From Maricaulis sp048270095 (GTDB lineage: Bacteria; Pseudomonadota; Alphaproteobacteria; Caulobacterales; Maricaulaceae): DNA of 64,000 nucleotides. The notes under the pieces are model-generated. The model was given only the letters and a program-made list of their open reading frames with translations, had not been told where the DNA came from and ran no database searches. Location of the stretch: positions 62,001 to 126,000 of the forward strand of contig NZ_JBLWTL010000003.1 in the NCBI RefSeq assembly GCF_048270095.1. Reading direction: 5' to 3'. Below, in pieces: positions 17,322-26,264 of this stretch; the first letter of the stretch is position 1; every line of letters starts with the position of its first letter. The position numbers and the translations under genes are program-made.

Positions 17322-19390
17322 CAATCAAACAGGTCGCTGCGCCTGGCTTCCAGTGCCTCAAGTTCGCGCCGGACATGCAGCAAGACATTCGCCGCATCCT
17401 CGTCCGTCGTGATGATCCGCGGCGTCAGGAAGATGACCAGCTCGCTGCGCTCGCTACTGATATCGCGATTCTTGAAGACATTTCCCAGGCCGGGAATACG
17501 GCCCAGCAGCGGAATGGCGGCTTCATTGTCGGAATGAGCCTCGCGGATCAGACCGCCCAGCGCGACGGTATTATCGCTGCGCACCGCTACCGTACTGGTG
17601 AATTCCAGTTTCTGGATGGTCGGTGAGTCGATCCCGGACGTCGTCGTCGGGCGCACACTGCTCACCTCCTGCATCACATCGAGCACCACCATGCCGCTGG
17701 CATTGATGCGCGGCGTGACTTCCAGGATCACACCCGTCTGACGCAGCTCGATGGAGGAGACCAGCGGTGCATTGGACTCGGTCACGGAGCTCGCGGTCTG
17801 GGTCACGATCGGCACTTCATCGCCGACCTGGAGATGCGCGGTCTGATTATTCTGGACCATGATCGAGGGCGCCGAAAGCACCGTCACGTCGGTGATCGAG
17901 TTGAGCGCATTCAGCGTTGCGCGCAGATCTGTGCCGGCAAAGGCGTAGTTGAAGCCGGGAAAGACCGGATTGGTCGTACCGTTGACGTCATCGGTGAAAC
18001 TGGTGGTCGAGATGCCGGAACCGGTCTGGTTTTCGAAATACCAGCGCACGCCAAAGCTCAGCCCGTCGACCAGCCGAACCTCGGCGATCGTCGCCTCGAT
18101 CAGAACCTGTGGCGGCATCACGTCCATGCGCTGCACCAGTTCGAGAATTTCCCGATACTCCTGGTCGGTGGCGCGAATGATCAGGGCATTGTTGAGAAGG
18201 TCGGGAATGATCGCCAGCCGGCCCTCCGGTCCGCGCGAACTGTCGCCTGCCGTACCGGGCGCCCCAATGTCGTCGCCAGTATGTTGCGGCCCGAAGGACG
18301 CGGCGCCGCCGGTCTCGCCGCCGGCAAAGGCCGCTGTGATCTGGGAGGCCAGCGTGGCGGCCGGTGTGTTGCGAACTACGTAGTAACGCAGGCGCCGCTC
18401 ATCGCCGCCTGAAGGCCGGTCGAAACGTGTGATCCAGGCCCCGATCTGCTCGAACTGGGCGCGGTCGCGTGTGACGACAAACAGAAGATTGAGCCGCGGC
18501 AAGGCGATGGTCGTGGTCGCGCCGGACCCGCCACCCAGGCCCGCAAGCACGGAATCAACTTCGCTCTTGGCCGTTTCGGCATTCACATATTGGAGCTCAT
18601 ACATGCCAAAAATGCGATTGGTCAGGAAGGGACGGTCGAAGGTCTGGATGGCGTCGACCGCGCTCTCGACCTCACCGGCGGGACCGGCGATCACCAGGAC
18701 GCCTTCCGCATCGTGCGGAATGACATCGACGCGTTCCGACAGGAAGGGGTCGATCAGGGCCAGTATGGAACTCGGATTGGTGTGGGTGACCGGCACAACA
18801 CGACCGCCATAACCCAGCGACGTCGAATATTCCGACAAGCTCGCCTGTGCCTCGCCCTCGCGGGTCAGGAGAAAACCCGCCTCGCGCTCGATCAGGGCAA
18901 AACCGGATTCGCTCAACACGGTTTCCAGCGCCGCCAGGGCGACCCGGGCCGAGGTCGGCTCCGGCGATGTCAGGGTGATGCGCCCCTCGACACCGGCAGC
19001 CACCAGAACCGGCCGGCCGAGCGCGTCAGAAATGATGGTCCGCACAGCATCGGCGACCGGCGCATCAACGAAATTCAGGCGCAAGGTGCGGTTATCGAGA
19101 CTGCGATCGCCGGAGACATTGGTGGCGGGCGTGCCGCGCTGCTGGTCGAAATAGACCAAACGTTCGCCATCGCGCTCATCGGTGTTGCTGTCGGACTGGG
19201 CGGCGTCTGGTTCAGGCGTTGCGGACGGGCCGGGCGCGGCGATCTCGCGCGCGCTTTGCGCAGCCTGGACCGGCGCTGCGGGGTATTGACCCGCATGAAT
19301 GCCGCGAGCGTCGGGCATCACCAGGGAACAGCCCTGCAATGCCAGTACCGAAAGAATGGCTATACCACCGCGCCAACACCGCAAAATCAC
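17321..19390 (-). CDS. gspD: Type II secretion secretin GspD (probable lipoprotein)
   Basis: The outer-membrane secretin. After a signal sequence come the N0 domain (LRLNFVDAPVADAVRTIISD), N1-N3 ring domains (VVPVTHTNPSSILALIDPFL; ELQYVNAETAKSEVDSVL; YYVVRNTPAATLASQI) and the secretin core (VLIEATIAEVRLVDGLSFG, VPIVTQTASSVTESNAP, NTVALGGLIREAHSDNEAAI). I favour the GTG at 19390: it has GGGGGAG 8 bases upstream and gives a normal signal peptide ending LALQGC, a lipobox with Cys21. The longer option, GTG 19462, overlaps the gspC stop but has no Shine-Dalgarno. Lipidation would be unusual for a T2SS secretin, though known in some, and could lessen the need for a pilotin; none is encoded here. 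Confidence 0.93.
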   Translation of the reverse strand: MILRCWRGGIAILSVLALQGCSLVMPDARGIHAGQYPAAPVQAAQSAREIAAPGPSATPEPDAAQSDSNTDERDGERLVYFDQQRGTPATNVSGDRSLDNRTLRLNFVDAPVADAVRTIISDALGRPVLVAAGVEGRITLTSPEPTSARVALAALETVLSESGFALIEREAGFLLTREGEAQASLSEYSTSLGYGGRVVPVTHTNPSSILALIDPFLSERVDVIPHDAEGVLVIAGPAGEVESAVDAIQTFDRPFLTNRIFGMYELQYVNAETAKSEVDSVLAGLGGGSGATTTIALPRLNLLFVVTRDRAQFEQIGAWITRFDRPSGGDERRLRYYVVRNTPAATLASQITAAFAGGETGGAASFGPQHTGDDIGAPGTAGDSSRGPEGRLAIIPDLLNNALIIRATDQEYREILELVQRMDVMPPQVLIEATIAEVRLVDGLSFGVRWYFENQTGSGISTTSFTDDVNGTTNPVFPGFNYAFAGTDLRATLNALNSITDVTVLSAPSIMVQNNQTAHLQVGDEVPIVTQTASSVTESNAPLVSSIELRQTGVILEVTPRINASGMVVLDVMQEVSSVRPTTTSGIDSPTIQKLEFTSTVAVRSDNTVALGGLIREAHSDNEAAIPLLGRIPGLGNVFKNRDISSERSELVIFLTPRIITTDEDAANVLLHVRRELEALEARRSDLFD

Positions 19391-19458
19391 GCCCGTATCT
19401 CCCCCGGAATTCCTGTTGGGGGACCATATGCCTAATCCCCGGAAACCTCCAGCCTCAC

Positions 19459-19875
19459 TCACCGGTCGAGGCGCAGGGTGATTTCATTTCCGTCGCGCGC
19501 CAACACAATATGATCGGCTTCGATGACCATCGCTTCATAGCCGTCCAGAGTCCCGCCGACCGCGAGAGAGCGCGTCCCGCCGTTGCCCGCGATCATCGCC
19601 AGCATCCGGCCATCCACCTCGACCAGTCCGACCAGTGTATAGCCAGCGAGTTCATCGACAGGTGCCGCTTGCCGGATCGGCGCCGCCGTCGGCGGCTGTA
19701 TCCGCGCCTCCAGCCAGTTCGCCCACGGGGCCGGATCGACCGGTCCGGGCTCCGGCATCGAGGTTGGCGCGGTTCGCAAGGGCGGTGCCAGGCCGACCGG
19801 AAGGAGGGACAGCGCACTCAGCACAATCAGGGCCAGGACCGCGCCGGACCAAAGCAGGTCGCTACGACTCATCAT
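19459..19875 (-). CDS. gspC: Type II secretion protein GspC-like (HR domain, no PDZ)
   Basis: A 138-residue inner-membrane protein: one TM (LLWSGAVLALIVLSALSLL), a Pro-rich linker, and a C-terminal beta domain (LVGLVEVDGRMLAMIAGNGG, IVLARDGNEITLRL) typical of the GspC homology region that contacts the N0 domain of the secretin. It is much shorter than classical GspC because the PDZ domain is missing. The immediate position before gspD supports the assignment. The start codon pair ATG ATG (19875/19872) overlaps the end of gspM. GspN is an alternative name but fits less well. Confidence 0.78.
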   Translation of the reverse strand: MMSRSDLLWSGAVLALIVLSALSLLPVGLAPPLRTAPTSMPEPGPVDPAPWANWLEARIQPPTAAPIRQAAPVDELAGYTLVGLVEVDGRMLAMIAGNGGTRSLAVGGTLDGYEAMVIEADHIVLARDGNEITLRLDR

Positions 19876-20437
19876 CGACCTCCGTCACATAGCGGCGACG
19901 CAATTGCAGGCGTCCGCGCACCCGGCCCTCAGGCTGACCGGACAGGGCGTTGAGGCTGAGGTCCGCGATACGGATCTGGCTGTATTCCAGGGCCGCGAAA
20001 GCGCGCAGGACATCGCCCAGGGCACCGGAGAAGCGGACCTCGCCGACCAGTTCGGTGACACGCTCGCCGAGCGCAGCCTGCTGCACGCTTGGCGTCTGCA
20101 ACAAGTGGGCACCGGCGTCGATCAGCGCCTCGGCCATCTGGTCGAGGTCGGCATCCAGCGCCTGGCGCGCCAGATCGGGGTCACTATAGGCGCGCAGGGT
20201 TTCATCCGTTTCGCCATTGGCCGCATACCAGGCAGCCACCGCATCATACTCGCCATCGACACGCAGGGTCAGTGCCGACACATCGCGGCGCAATTGATCG
20301 GCACGCTGCCATGCCCCGATCACGCTGAAGGCGGACATCAGGACCGGCACCGCGACCAGCAAGGCCAGCGTGCCGAGAATTACCCAGGCCAGAAACAGGC
20401 GCAGCCGCGCGTCCAGGGCGGCGAACAGAATCGTCAT
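19862..20437 (-). CDS. gspM: Type II secretion protein GspM
   Basis: A 191-residue bitopic inner-membrane protein: a short cytoplasmic N-terminus, one TM (LAWVILGTLALLVAVPVLM), a coiled segment and a C-terminal ferredoxin-like periplasmic domain with the GspM pattern (TELVGEVRFSGALGDVLRAF, EYSQIRIADLSLNAL). It binds GspL on the inner-membrane platform. The ATG overlaps the gspL stop by 4 bases. The sequence is divergent, so the call relies on topology and on the L-M-C-D gene order. Confidence 0.85.
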   Translation of the reverse strand: MTILFAALDARLRLFLAWVILGTLALLVAVPVLMSAFSVIGAWQRADQLRRDVSALTLRVDGEYDAVAAWYAANGETDETLRAYSDPDLARQALDADLDQMAEALIDAGAHLLQTPSVQQAALGERVTELVGEVRFSGALGDVLRAFAALEYSQIRIADLSLNALSGQPEGRVRGRLQLRRRYVTEVDDES

Positions 20438-21405
20438 GACGCCTCCTCCAGCGGCAATTCCAGCCGCATACGCCCGGCATCGCCGGAAGTGTCAGCATCG
20501 AGGCCGTGTGAAGCAGGGCCTTCAATCAAGAGCATGTCCGGCGTCTCGAGCGTGATCGCCTGGATGACGAGCCCGGCCGGCTCCTGCAGGGCCAGCTCGC
20601 GCAACGCGTCGACAACGCGCGCCAGGGCGACGCTGCCGCTACCGGCCTGGATGGCCTGTTCGGCGCGCTGGATCTCGAGATCGGCGTCACGCAGGCCGCG
20701 CGCGAAGCTGATCAGCTCGGCGCGCTGCAATTCTAGGCTGGCCGCTTCGCGGGAAAACCTGTCGGCCCAGGCCATGCAGGCCAGCACACAGGCGGCGACC
20801 AGCGCCAACATGGCGGGCCCGCGTCCGATCTGGCGCGCGGCGCGCACGGACTGGCCCCGGGCGAACTGAAAGCCGGGCTGTCCGGATGCATCGACGGCGC
20901 CGACAATACTCCAATGCCCCCGCGTCTCCGGCAGGGCCTGGATCGCCTGGTCGAGACGCTGCGCCCGGATCACCGAGACCTCGACCTGGTAGCCGCCCGT
21001 CTCCAGCGGCGCGACAATCCGGCAAGCGAAACTGGCCTGCTCCACCGGGATGGGGCTGAACTCATTGAGGCGCAGCTCCAGCGCTGCCCGGCCCCGGCGC
21101 GCGACGCTGTCGCTGACCGTCAACAGGCGGCGATACTGGTCGGCCTCGGGCAATTCGAGCTGGAGATTGGCCGTTCTGGCAGGATCGGCGGCGCTATCCA
21201 GCGAGGCTTCACCGAGCAGGGAGCGATAGCGAAGGCCGGCCTCGGTCACCCGCGCATCCTCGCCCAGCCGGCACAGTCGCGCGTCCGGCCGGCAGCCGAA
21301 ATGGCGTAACCTGGCGGGAAGCGAGGCTCGCACAGTCGCCAGCGCCCAGGCCAGGATGGCGCTGCCGTCATGCGTCAATCGTCCCAGAACAGTGTTCGCC
21401 GTCAC
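20434..21405 (-). CDS. gspL: Type II secretion protein GspL
   Basis: A 323-residue platform protein. The N-terminal region is a reduced actin-like cytoplasmic domain containing LELRLNEFSPIPVEQASFAC, the FP-type motif shared with PilM/PulL-like proteins. One TM follows (AMLALVAACVLACMAWA), then a periplasmic ferredoxin-like domain (VVDALRELALQEPAGLVIQA). GspL links the GspE ATPase to GspM. The GTG at 21405 overlaps the gspJ stop (GTGA) and has GGGGGA 6-7 bases upstream; the upstream ATG at 21450 lies inside gspJ and is rejected. It is shorter than enterobacterial GspL (about 400 residues). Confidence 0.85.
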   Translation of the reverse strand: MTANTVLGRLTHDGSAILAWALATVRASLPARLRHFGCRPDARLCRLGEDARVTEAGLRYRSLLGEASLDSAADPARTANLQLELPEADQYRRLLTVSDSVARRGRAALELRLNEFSPIPVEQASFACRIVAPLETGGYQVEVSVIRAQRLDQAIQALPETRGHWSIVGAVDASGQPGFQFARGQSVRAARQIGRGPAMLALVAACVLACMAWADRFSREAASLELQRAELISFARGLRDADLEIQRAEQAIQAGSGSVALARVVDALRELALQEPAGLVIQAITLETPDMLLIEGPASHGLDADTSGDAGRMRLELPLEEAS

Positions 21406-22025
21406 TCGACATCCCCCAAGCAGACACCTTGCCCAGAATCGAAGCGGCAATCAAACACGCCTGCACCGCCAATCCGGGCTTCGATCCGTTTTGCGCTGCC
21501 ATTGCGGGCCTGGATGTCCACGGCCACAATTTGCGGCGGGGCGGACAAATCCCAGACCCGCTGCCACGCCTGGCCGCGACCATCATCGGCATCGCCGAAA
21601 TAGGAAAACCGGACCCGCTCGACATCCTCGACGAGCACGAAGCGATAGGCATTGGGCGGCGTGCCGGGAGGGTGCGGCAGCGTCAATTCCAGCTGGCCGG
21701 ACTCAAAGTCCAGCCGGACCGGTTCAGGAAAATCGGCGGCTGTCGCCAGGGTGAGGAAGCTGAGCGATGTCGCCGAACCGCGAAATTGTCCCTGCCCGTC
21801 CGAGCGCGGCGCGCGATAGGCGCGCAACAGCAATTCACGCATCAGGTCTTCGACCGCCGCGTGGGTCTCAAGCCCTTCGACCAGACCCGCAGCCCGGGCC
21901 TCGACCCGGACGGCGGTTCTCACCGCCGGCACCAGCACGGCCGCGATCCCGGCCAGGATGACGACGGCGATCAGCGCCTCCGTCAGGGTGAACCCCGCCG
22001 CATCCTCGTGCCCGGACCGGCTCAT
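21402..22025 (-). CDS. gspJ: Type II secretion minor pseudopilin GspJ
   Basis: A 207-residue prepilin-like protein. The prepilin peptidase site lies after DAAG, followed by FTLTEALIAVVILAGI with Glu at +5. The C-terminal part (YRFVLVEDVERVRFSYFGDA, WDLSAPPQIVAVDI) fits the GspJ beta fold. GspJ joins GspI and GspK in the pseudopilus tip complex. The ATG overlaps the gspI stop by 4 bases, and the next gene's GTG overlaps its own stop. Confidence 0.9.
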   Translation of the reverse strand: MSRSGHEDAAGFTLTEALIAVVILAGIAAVLVPAVRTAVRVEARAAGLVEGLETHAAVEDLMRELLLRAYRAPRSDGQGQFRGSATSLSFLTLATAADFPEPVRLDFESGQLELTLPHPPGTPPNAYRFVLVEDVERVRFSYFGDADDGRGQAWQRVWDLSAPPQIVAVDIQARNGSAKRIEARIGGAGVFDCRFDSGQGVCLGDVE

Positions 22026-22402
22026 GGCTGCGTTTCCTGCGCGAGCGTGCCATCCTCGAGATAGATCAGATCGAGCGCGAGCAAGGGCGCAACATGTTCG
22101 AGATGCGCCCGCGTCAGCACGGCCCCGGTGCGCGGATCCACGGGCCGGTCGACGGCCGAAATATCGATCCGCCAGCCGGGATAGTCGGCAGCGATATTGG
22201 CGGGCCGGTCACCAGCGCGCAGCCGGGCGGAGATATTGGCGCCTTCCAGCAGCACAAGCTGCATCCGTGACGCGCCCTGGGCGCCGCGCAAAGCGCCCGC
22301 CATCCCCGTCATCGCTGTGGTCACCACGGCCGCCGCGATCACCGAGGCGACCAGCACTTCGGTCAGGGCGTAGCCGCCATCCTGGCTCGTGCTAGCCGGC
22401 AT
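22022..22402 (-). CDS. gspI: Type II secretion minor pseudopilin GspI
   Basis: A 126-residue prepilin-like protein with the cleavage motif QDGG before YALTEVLVASVIAAA, Glu at +5. GspI initiates pseudopilus tip assembly with GspJ and GspK. I chose ATG 22402, overlapping gspH by 11 bases; a GTG at 22408 two codons upstream is possible. Its position between gspH and gspJ is canonical. Confidence 0.87.
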   Translation of the reverse strand: MPASTSQDGGYALTEVLVASVIAAAVVTTAMTGMAGALRGAQGASRMQLVLLEGANISARLRAGDRPANIAADYPGWRIDISAVDRPVDPRTGAVLTRAHLEHVAPLLALDLIYLEDGTLAQETQP

Positions 22403-22862
22403 GGACACGCCCCGTCACCGGATCGATCCGCACCGCAATCCTGTCCGCCCCGCGAATGATTTCCACCTCGACATCGGGGGATTCGACCGTGCGCGCCGGT
22501 AGCGCAAGGCGCGTCGCTGTCTGCCAATATCCTGTCTGGCGTACCCGCCAGCGCACCGTTACGTCCCGTGGCCAGACGCGCTCAATCTCGAGCGTCTCAA
22601 TGGCATAGCCCTGGGGCGACAGGCTGATCTCGGTCTCCCGGCCAAGGCTGCGGGCCGCCAGGCTGGCCCGGCGCAAATCGGAAACCAGAAGCTCTGCGGC
22701 ACGCTGATGGCGCAGATGGGCCAGCGAGCCGGACAGGGCGACACCGGAGAGCGTTGCAATGGCGGCGAAAATACTCAGCGCGATCAGCAATTCCAGCAGG
22801 GTCATGCCGCGTTCGGAGCCGGCTAATCCGCGCCGGGGATCAGCTGCGTGACAGATCACCAT
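22392..22862 (-). CDS. gspH: Type II secretion pseudopilin GspH
   Basis: A 156-residue prepilin-like protein: a leader ending GSERG, then MTLLELLIALSIFAAIA with Glu at +5. The C-terminal part (GRETEISLSPQGYAIETLE) matches the GspH/FimT fold. GspH caps the GspG filament below the I-J-K tip. The ATG at 22862 overlaps gspG by 23 bases; a much longer reading from 22982 would overlap most of the 3' part of gspG and is rejected. Confidence 0.86.
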   Translation of the reverse strand: MVICHAADPRRGLAGSERGMTLLELLIALSIFAAIATLSGVALSGSLAHLRHQRAAELLVSDLRRASLAARSLGRETEISLSPQGYAIETLEIERVWPRDVTVRWRVRQTGYWQTATRLALPARTVESPDVEVEIIRGADRIAVRIDPVTGRVHAG

Positions 22863-23274
22863 CTTCGCCCTCGCCGCCAACTTCGCCATCGCGCCCGAGT
22901 GTGGACAGGGTGAAGCGATCGCCCGGCTCGACGCGCAGATAGATATAGGGCCGGCCCCAGGGATCATTGAACCCGGAAGCATTGCCGAAATACGGCCCGC
23001 GCCATGTCACGCTCTCCTCGGGGGCCTCCATCAATGCCTCCAGACCCTCATCAATATCGGGATAACGGCCCATATCGAGATAGAAGAGTTCGAGCGAGGT
23101 CGCGATCGAGGATAATTGCGCCTGGGCGACATCAGTCTTGGAGCGCCCGAGATAGCCGATCACCCGCGGCGCCACGATGGTCGCCAGCAGGGCCAGGATC
23201 ACCAGCACCACCAGCAGCTCGAACAGGGTGATGCCGCGTTCGCTGGATTTCGCGGCGGTCGCCGGTTTTGTCAT
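22840..23274 (-). CDS. gspG: Type II secretion major pseudopilin GspG
   Basis: A 144-residue major pseudopilin. A short leader ending KSSERG precedes ITLFELLVVLVILALLA (Glu +5), then the conserved LGRSKTDVAQAQLSSI region, YPDIDEGLEALM, and the GFNDPWGRPYIYL loop typical of GspG and its calcium site. The ATG at 23274 is one base after the gspF stop, so the six extra residues of a longer reading are unlikely. The C-terminal tail is acidic and Gly-rich (GEVGGEGEDGDLS). Confidence 0.94.
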   Translation of the reverse strand: MTKPATAAKSSERGITLFELLVVLVILALLATIVAPRVIGYLGRSKTDVAQAQLSSIATSLELFYLDMGRYPDIDEGLEALMEAPEESVTWRGPYFGNASGFNDPWGRPYIYLRVEPGDRFTLSTLGRDGEVGGEGEDGDLSRS

Positions 23275-23275
23275 G

Positions 23276-24514
23276 TCAGTAAACCACTTCATTGAGACTC
23301 AGGACCCCCGACATCACCGCCGCAATCACGCCGCCCACACACAGGCCGAGTATGGCGATCATCACCGGCCCGATCAATTCAACCGAACGCTTGAGCATTG
23401 TGCGCACCTCGCGGTCATGCAGCTGCGCCGCACGGGTCAGCATGGCATCGAGCCGGCCGGTCCTTTCGCCAAGCTCGATGAAACGCAAGGCCTGGGCTGG
23501 CAGGACGTTTTCACGACCCAGTGCGGCCGACAGGCTTTCCCCGGCCCGCACGGCATCGCCGGCGCGGGCATAGCGCGCACGCAATTCGCTCGAAGCCAGG
23601 GCGCTGCGGGCCACCGATTCCGCTCGCGACAGGGGTTGGCCGCTGGTCAGCAACAGGCCCAGCGTCCGGCAATAGCGCGCCGCCTCCAGCGTACGCAATG
23701 TCGTGCCGAGAACCGGAACCAGCTGAAGAAGACGATCAAGCCCGTTCCGGAATTGTTGTGCCAGCAGGCGGACGCCGATCGCCAGCGCAATCATGAGCGG
23801 CGGGATCCAGACGGCGTAGGCGCGCAGGAAGGCACCGGCGGCGAGCACGAACGCTGTCTCCGGCGGCGGCGCGACACCGGCGTCGAGGAAAATGGTCTCG
23901 AATTGCGGCAGGACGAAAAAGGACAGAAACACCAGCGTCAGGCTGATCAGCACCACCAGCGCCATCGGGTAGATCATCTGGCCAATGAGATCCTGGCGCA
24001 GACTGCGCTCATCCTCCATCTGCGCCGCCAGCTCGACCAGGTTCTTGGCCAGCAGACCGGAGGCCTCACCGGCCCGCACAAGGGCGATCAAGAGACGCGG
24101 AAACTGTCCGCTATCCACGTCCAGCGCCTGGCTGAAGGCCTCACCATTGCGGACCCGGTCCTCAATCCGCACCAGGGCGGCGCGCAGGACCGGGCGCTTC
24201 TCGCGCTGGGCCAGGCTGGCGAGCGCATCGCGCAGGGGAATGCCCGCATCGATCAGCTCGGCAATGCCACGGGTAAAGTCCAGAAGTTCCGCCGGCTGGA
24301 GATGCGCCCGCCGGCCACTGAACAGGCCGCCGCGCGAGCCGGCGCGGGTCATCTCGAGGGGTGTGCCGCCAAGCGCCCTCAGTTTGTGCAAAGCCTCGGC
24401 CTCTGTGCGGCCCACCACTTCGCCGCGCAGCAGACGGCCATCGGGCTGTTCGATGGTATAGCGCCAGTTTTCCGGCCGGTCCGCGCCCGCTGTGCCGGGG
24501 CGGGGGTCAGGCAC
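23276..24514 (-). CDS. gspF: Type II secretion inner-membrane platform protein GspF
   Basis: A 412-residue polytopic protein with two T2SSF domains. The first (about 75-195) has FTRGIAELIDAGIPL and ends at a TM (ALVVLISLTLVFLSFFVL); the second (about 275-395) has YCRTLGLLLTSGQPL and a C-terminal TM pair. The N-terminal GspF signature (YTIEQPDGRLLRGEVVGRTE) is present. It forms the membrane rotor or platform contacted by GspE. GTG 24514 overlaps the gspE stop by 8 bases. Confidence 0.94.
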   Translation of the reverse strand: MPDPRPGTAGADRPENWRYTIEQPDGRLLRGEVVGRTEAEALHKLRALGGTPLEMTRAGSRGGLFSGRRAHLQPAELLDFTRGIAELIDAGIPLRDALASLAQREKRPVLRAALVRIEDRVRNGEAFSQALDVDSGQFPRLLIALVRAGEASGLLAKNLVELAAQMEDERSLRQDLIGQMIYPMALVVLISLTLVFLSFFVLPQFETIFLDAGVAPPPETAFVLAAGAFLRAYAVWIPPLMIALAIGVRLLAQQFRNGLDRLLQLVPVLGTTLRTLEAARYCRTLGLLLTSGQPLSRAESVARSALASSELRARYARAGDAVRAGESLSAALGRENVLPAQALRFIELGERTGRLDAMLTRAAQLHDREVRTMLKRSVELIGPVMIAILGLCVGGVIAAVMSGVLSLNEVVY

Positions 24515-26099
24515 GTCCCACCGCCCGATTGACTTCGGCCATCGTCGTCAGACCGGAATCCACCTTGTTGCGCCCGTCCTGGGACATCGGGATAAAGCCT
24601 TGCTGCAGCAGAAGCTGGGCGAGGCCCGGCCCCGAGGCAGATTGACGGATCGCTTCGCGCACGGCGTCATCGACCTCGAAGCCCTCGGCAATCGCGACGC
24701 GCCCCAGAAACCCGCTGCCCTGACAGGCCGTGCAGCCGCGCCCCGAACAATTCGGACAGGTCCGCCGTACCAGTCGCTGGGCGAAGACCCCGACCAGTGT
24801 CGATGACAGAAGATAGTCCTCAACACCCATATCGAGCAGGCGAATAATCGCCGATGGGGCGTCATTGGTGTGCAAGGTCGAGAGCACGAGATGCCCGGTC
24901 ATCGCCGCCTGCACCGCGGTCTGCGCCGTCTCGGTATCGCGGATTTCACCGACCATCACGACATCGGGGTCATGGCGCAGGAAGGAGCGCAGCGCGCTGG
25001 CGAATGAGACCCCGATCAGCGGATTGGTCTGCGATTGCGCGATGCCGGAAAGGCGGTATTCGATCGGATCTTCAATGGTGAGGATCTTGCGTTCGCCATC
25101 GGCGAGCTGGCGCAGGAAGGAATACAATGTTGTGGTCTTGCCACTTCCGGTGGGGCCGGTCACCAGAACCAGGCCATGCGGGCGTTGCAGCACGGATTCC
25201 GCGACCGCCTTGACCTGGGCGGGCAAGCCGAGATCGTCGAGCTCCTGGAGGCTGGCCTCCGGATCGAGCAGGCGCACGACCATGCTTTCGCCGTGCTGGG
25301 CGGGGACGACCGAAACACGCAGGTCAATCGCCCGGCCGGCGACCGGCAGGGAGAAGCGCCCGTCCTGGGGCCGCCGCCGTTCGGCAATATCCAGCTCGGC
25401 CAGGACCTTGATGCGCGAAATCGCAGCGAGGGCCTGGGCCGTATCGAGGGTTTCAAGGTCGCGCAAGACGCCATCAACGCGAAGGCGCACCGCAGCTTCG
25501 CGTGGACCCGGTTCGATATGAATATCAGTAGCGCGCGCGCCGGCCGCAGCCGTGATCAGACGATTGACCAACCGCACGACCGGCGCGGTGCTGGCCATGT
25601 CTTTCAGCCGGTCAAAATCGGCCGTGACATCGAACGCGCGGTCGGCGGCCTGCCCCGCGCGGTCATTGAAACGCCGCTGATAGAGCGCGTTGAATTGCGA
25701 AGGTGTGGTGACGACCGGGCGGACCGGACGGCCGAGCGCAAAAGCCAGGCCCCGCAGGCCTTCATCGCGCACCGGATCAATCACCGCCGCGAGGATGGCA
25801 TCGGAATCGATCGCTATGGGGATGACCCGCTCGGCCAGGATGAAGTCCGGATTGAGATCTGGGTCATGATCGGCGATCGCTCCGGGATCAACTTCGGACA
25901 GGTCGAGGCAGAGTTCGCACTCGGCAGATGTAGCGAAATACCGGGCCAGAAAGGCTTCAGGCAGAAGGCCAAGCTGGGTTATGACCTGATCGATCGGTTC
26001 GCCGGTGCGGCTCAGCAGGGCGTCGGCATGGGCCGCCTCGGCCGCGGTCAAATGCCCGGCCTCCGTCATGTCCCGCAATCTGGCCCGATCGATTTCCAT
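24507..26099 (-). CDS. gspE: Type II secretion ATPase GspE
   Basis: A 530-residue secretion ATPase and first gene of the operon. It has an N1E-type N-terminal domain (about 5-150), a linker, then the RecA-like core with Walker A GPTGSGKTTTLYSFL, an Asp box (ILTIEDPIEY), Walker B (DPDVVMVGEIRDTETA) and His box (GHLVLSTLHTNDAP). A tetracysteine zinc motif (CPNCSGRGCTAC) is near the C-terminus, as in GspE rather than PilB-less relatives. I chose ATG 26099; a GTG two codons earlier is possible. No sharp promoter is visible in the 165 bp upstream. Confidence 0.94.
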   Translation of the reverse strand: MEIDRARLRDMTEAGHLTAAEAAHADALLSRTGEPIDQVITQLGLLPEAFLARYFATSAECELCLDLSEVDPGAIADHDPDLNPDFILAERVIPIAIDSDAILAAVIDPVRDEGLRGLAFALGRPVRPVVTTPSQFNALYQRRFNDRAGQAADRAFDVTADFDRLKDMASTAPVVRLVNRLITAAAGARATDIHIEPGPREAAVRLRVDGVLRDLETLDTAQALAAISRIKVLAELDIAERRRPQDGRFSLPVAGRAIDLRVSVVPAQHGESMVVRLLDPEASLQELDDLGLPAQVKAVAESVLQRPHGLVLVTGPTGSGKTTTLYSFLRQLADGERKILTIEDPIEYRLSGIAQSQTNPLIGVSFASALRSFLRHDPDVVMVGEIRDTETAQTAVQAAMTGHLVLSTLHTNDAPSAIIRLLDMGVEDYLLSSTLVGVFAQRLVRRTCPNCSGRGCTACQGSGFLGRVAIAEGFEVDDAVREAIRQSASGPGLAQLLLQQGFIPMSQDGRNKVDSGLTTMAEVNRAVGRA

Positions 26100-26203
26100 G
26101 CTCACAGACTAATACATTTCGCGGGTTTGTGTACGACGCAATGCCGCGGGGTCAGGGTTGGACTGACGAGCGGAAGACGCTGCCCGTCCGGGTCCGAAAA
26201 CCA

Positions 26204-26230
26204 TCCGGCCCGCCATATAGGCGGGCCGGA
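26204..26230 (-). terminator. Intrinsic terminator of the giant adhesin gene
   Basis: A GC-rich stem of 11 bp (26204-26214 with 26220-26230) and a 5-base ATATA loop, 34 bp after the adhesin stop. On the minus strand it is followed closely by TTTT, so it should insulate the adhesin from gspE downstream. Confidence 0.78.
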
Positions 26231-26264
26231 CACAGGTTTCAGTTCGGCCGAACCCCGCCGATGC

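Noticed and set aside
19459..19875. Calling this gene gspN
   Set aside because: A single N-terminal TM, a Pro-rich linker, an HR-like beta domain and the position directly before gspD fit GspC better.
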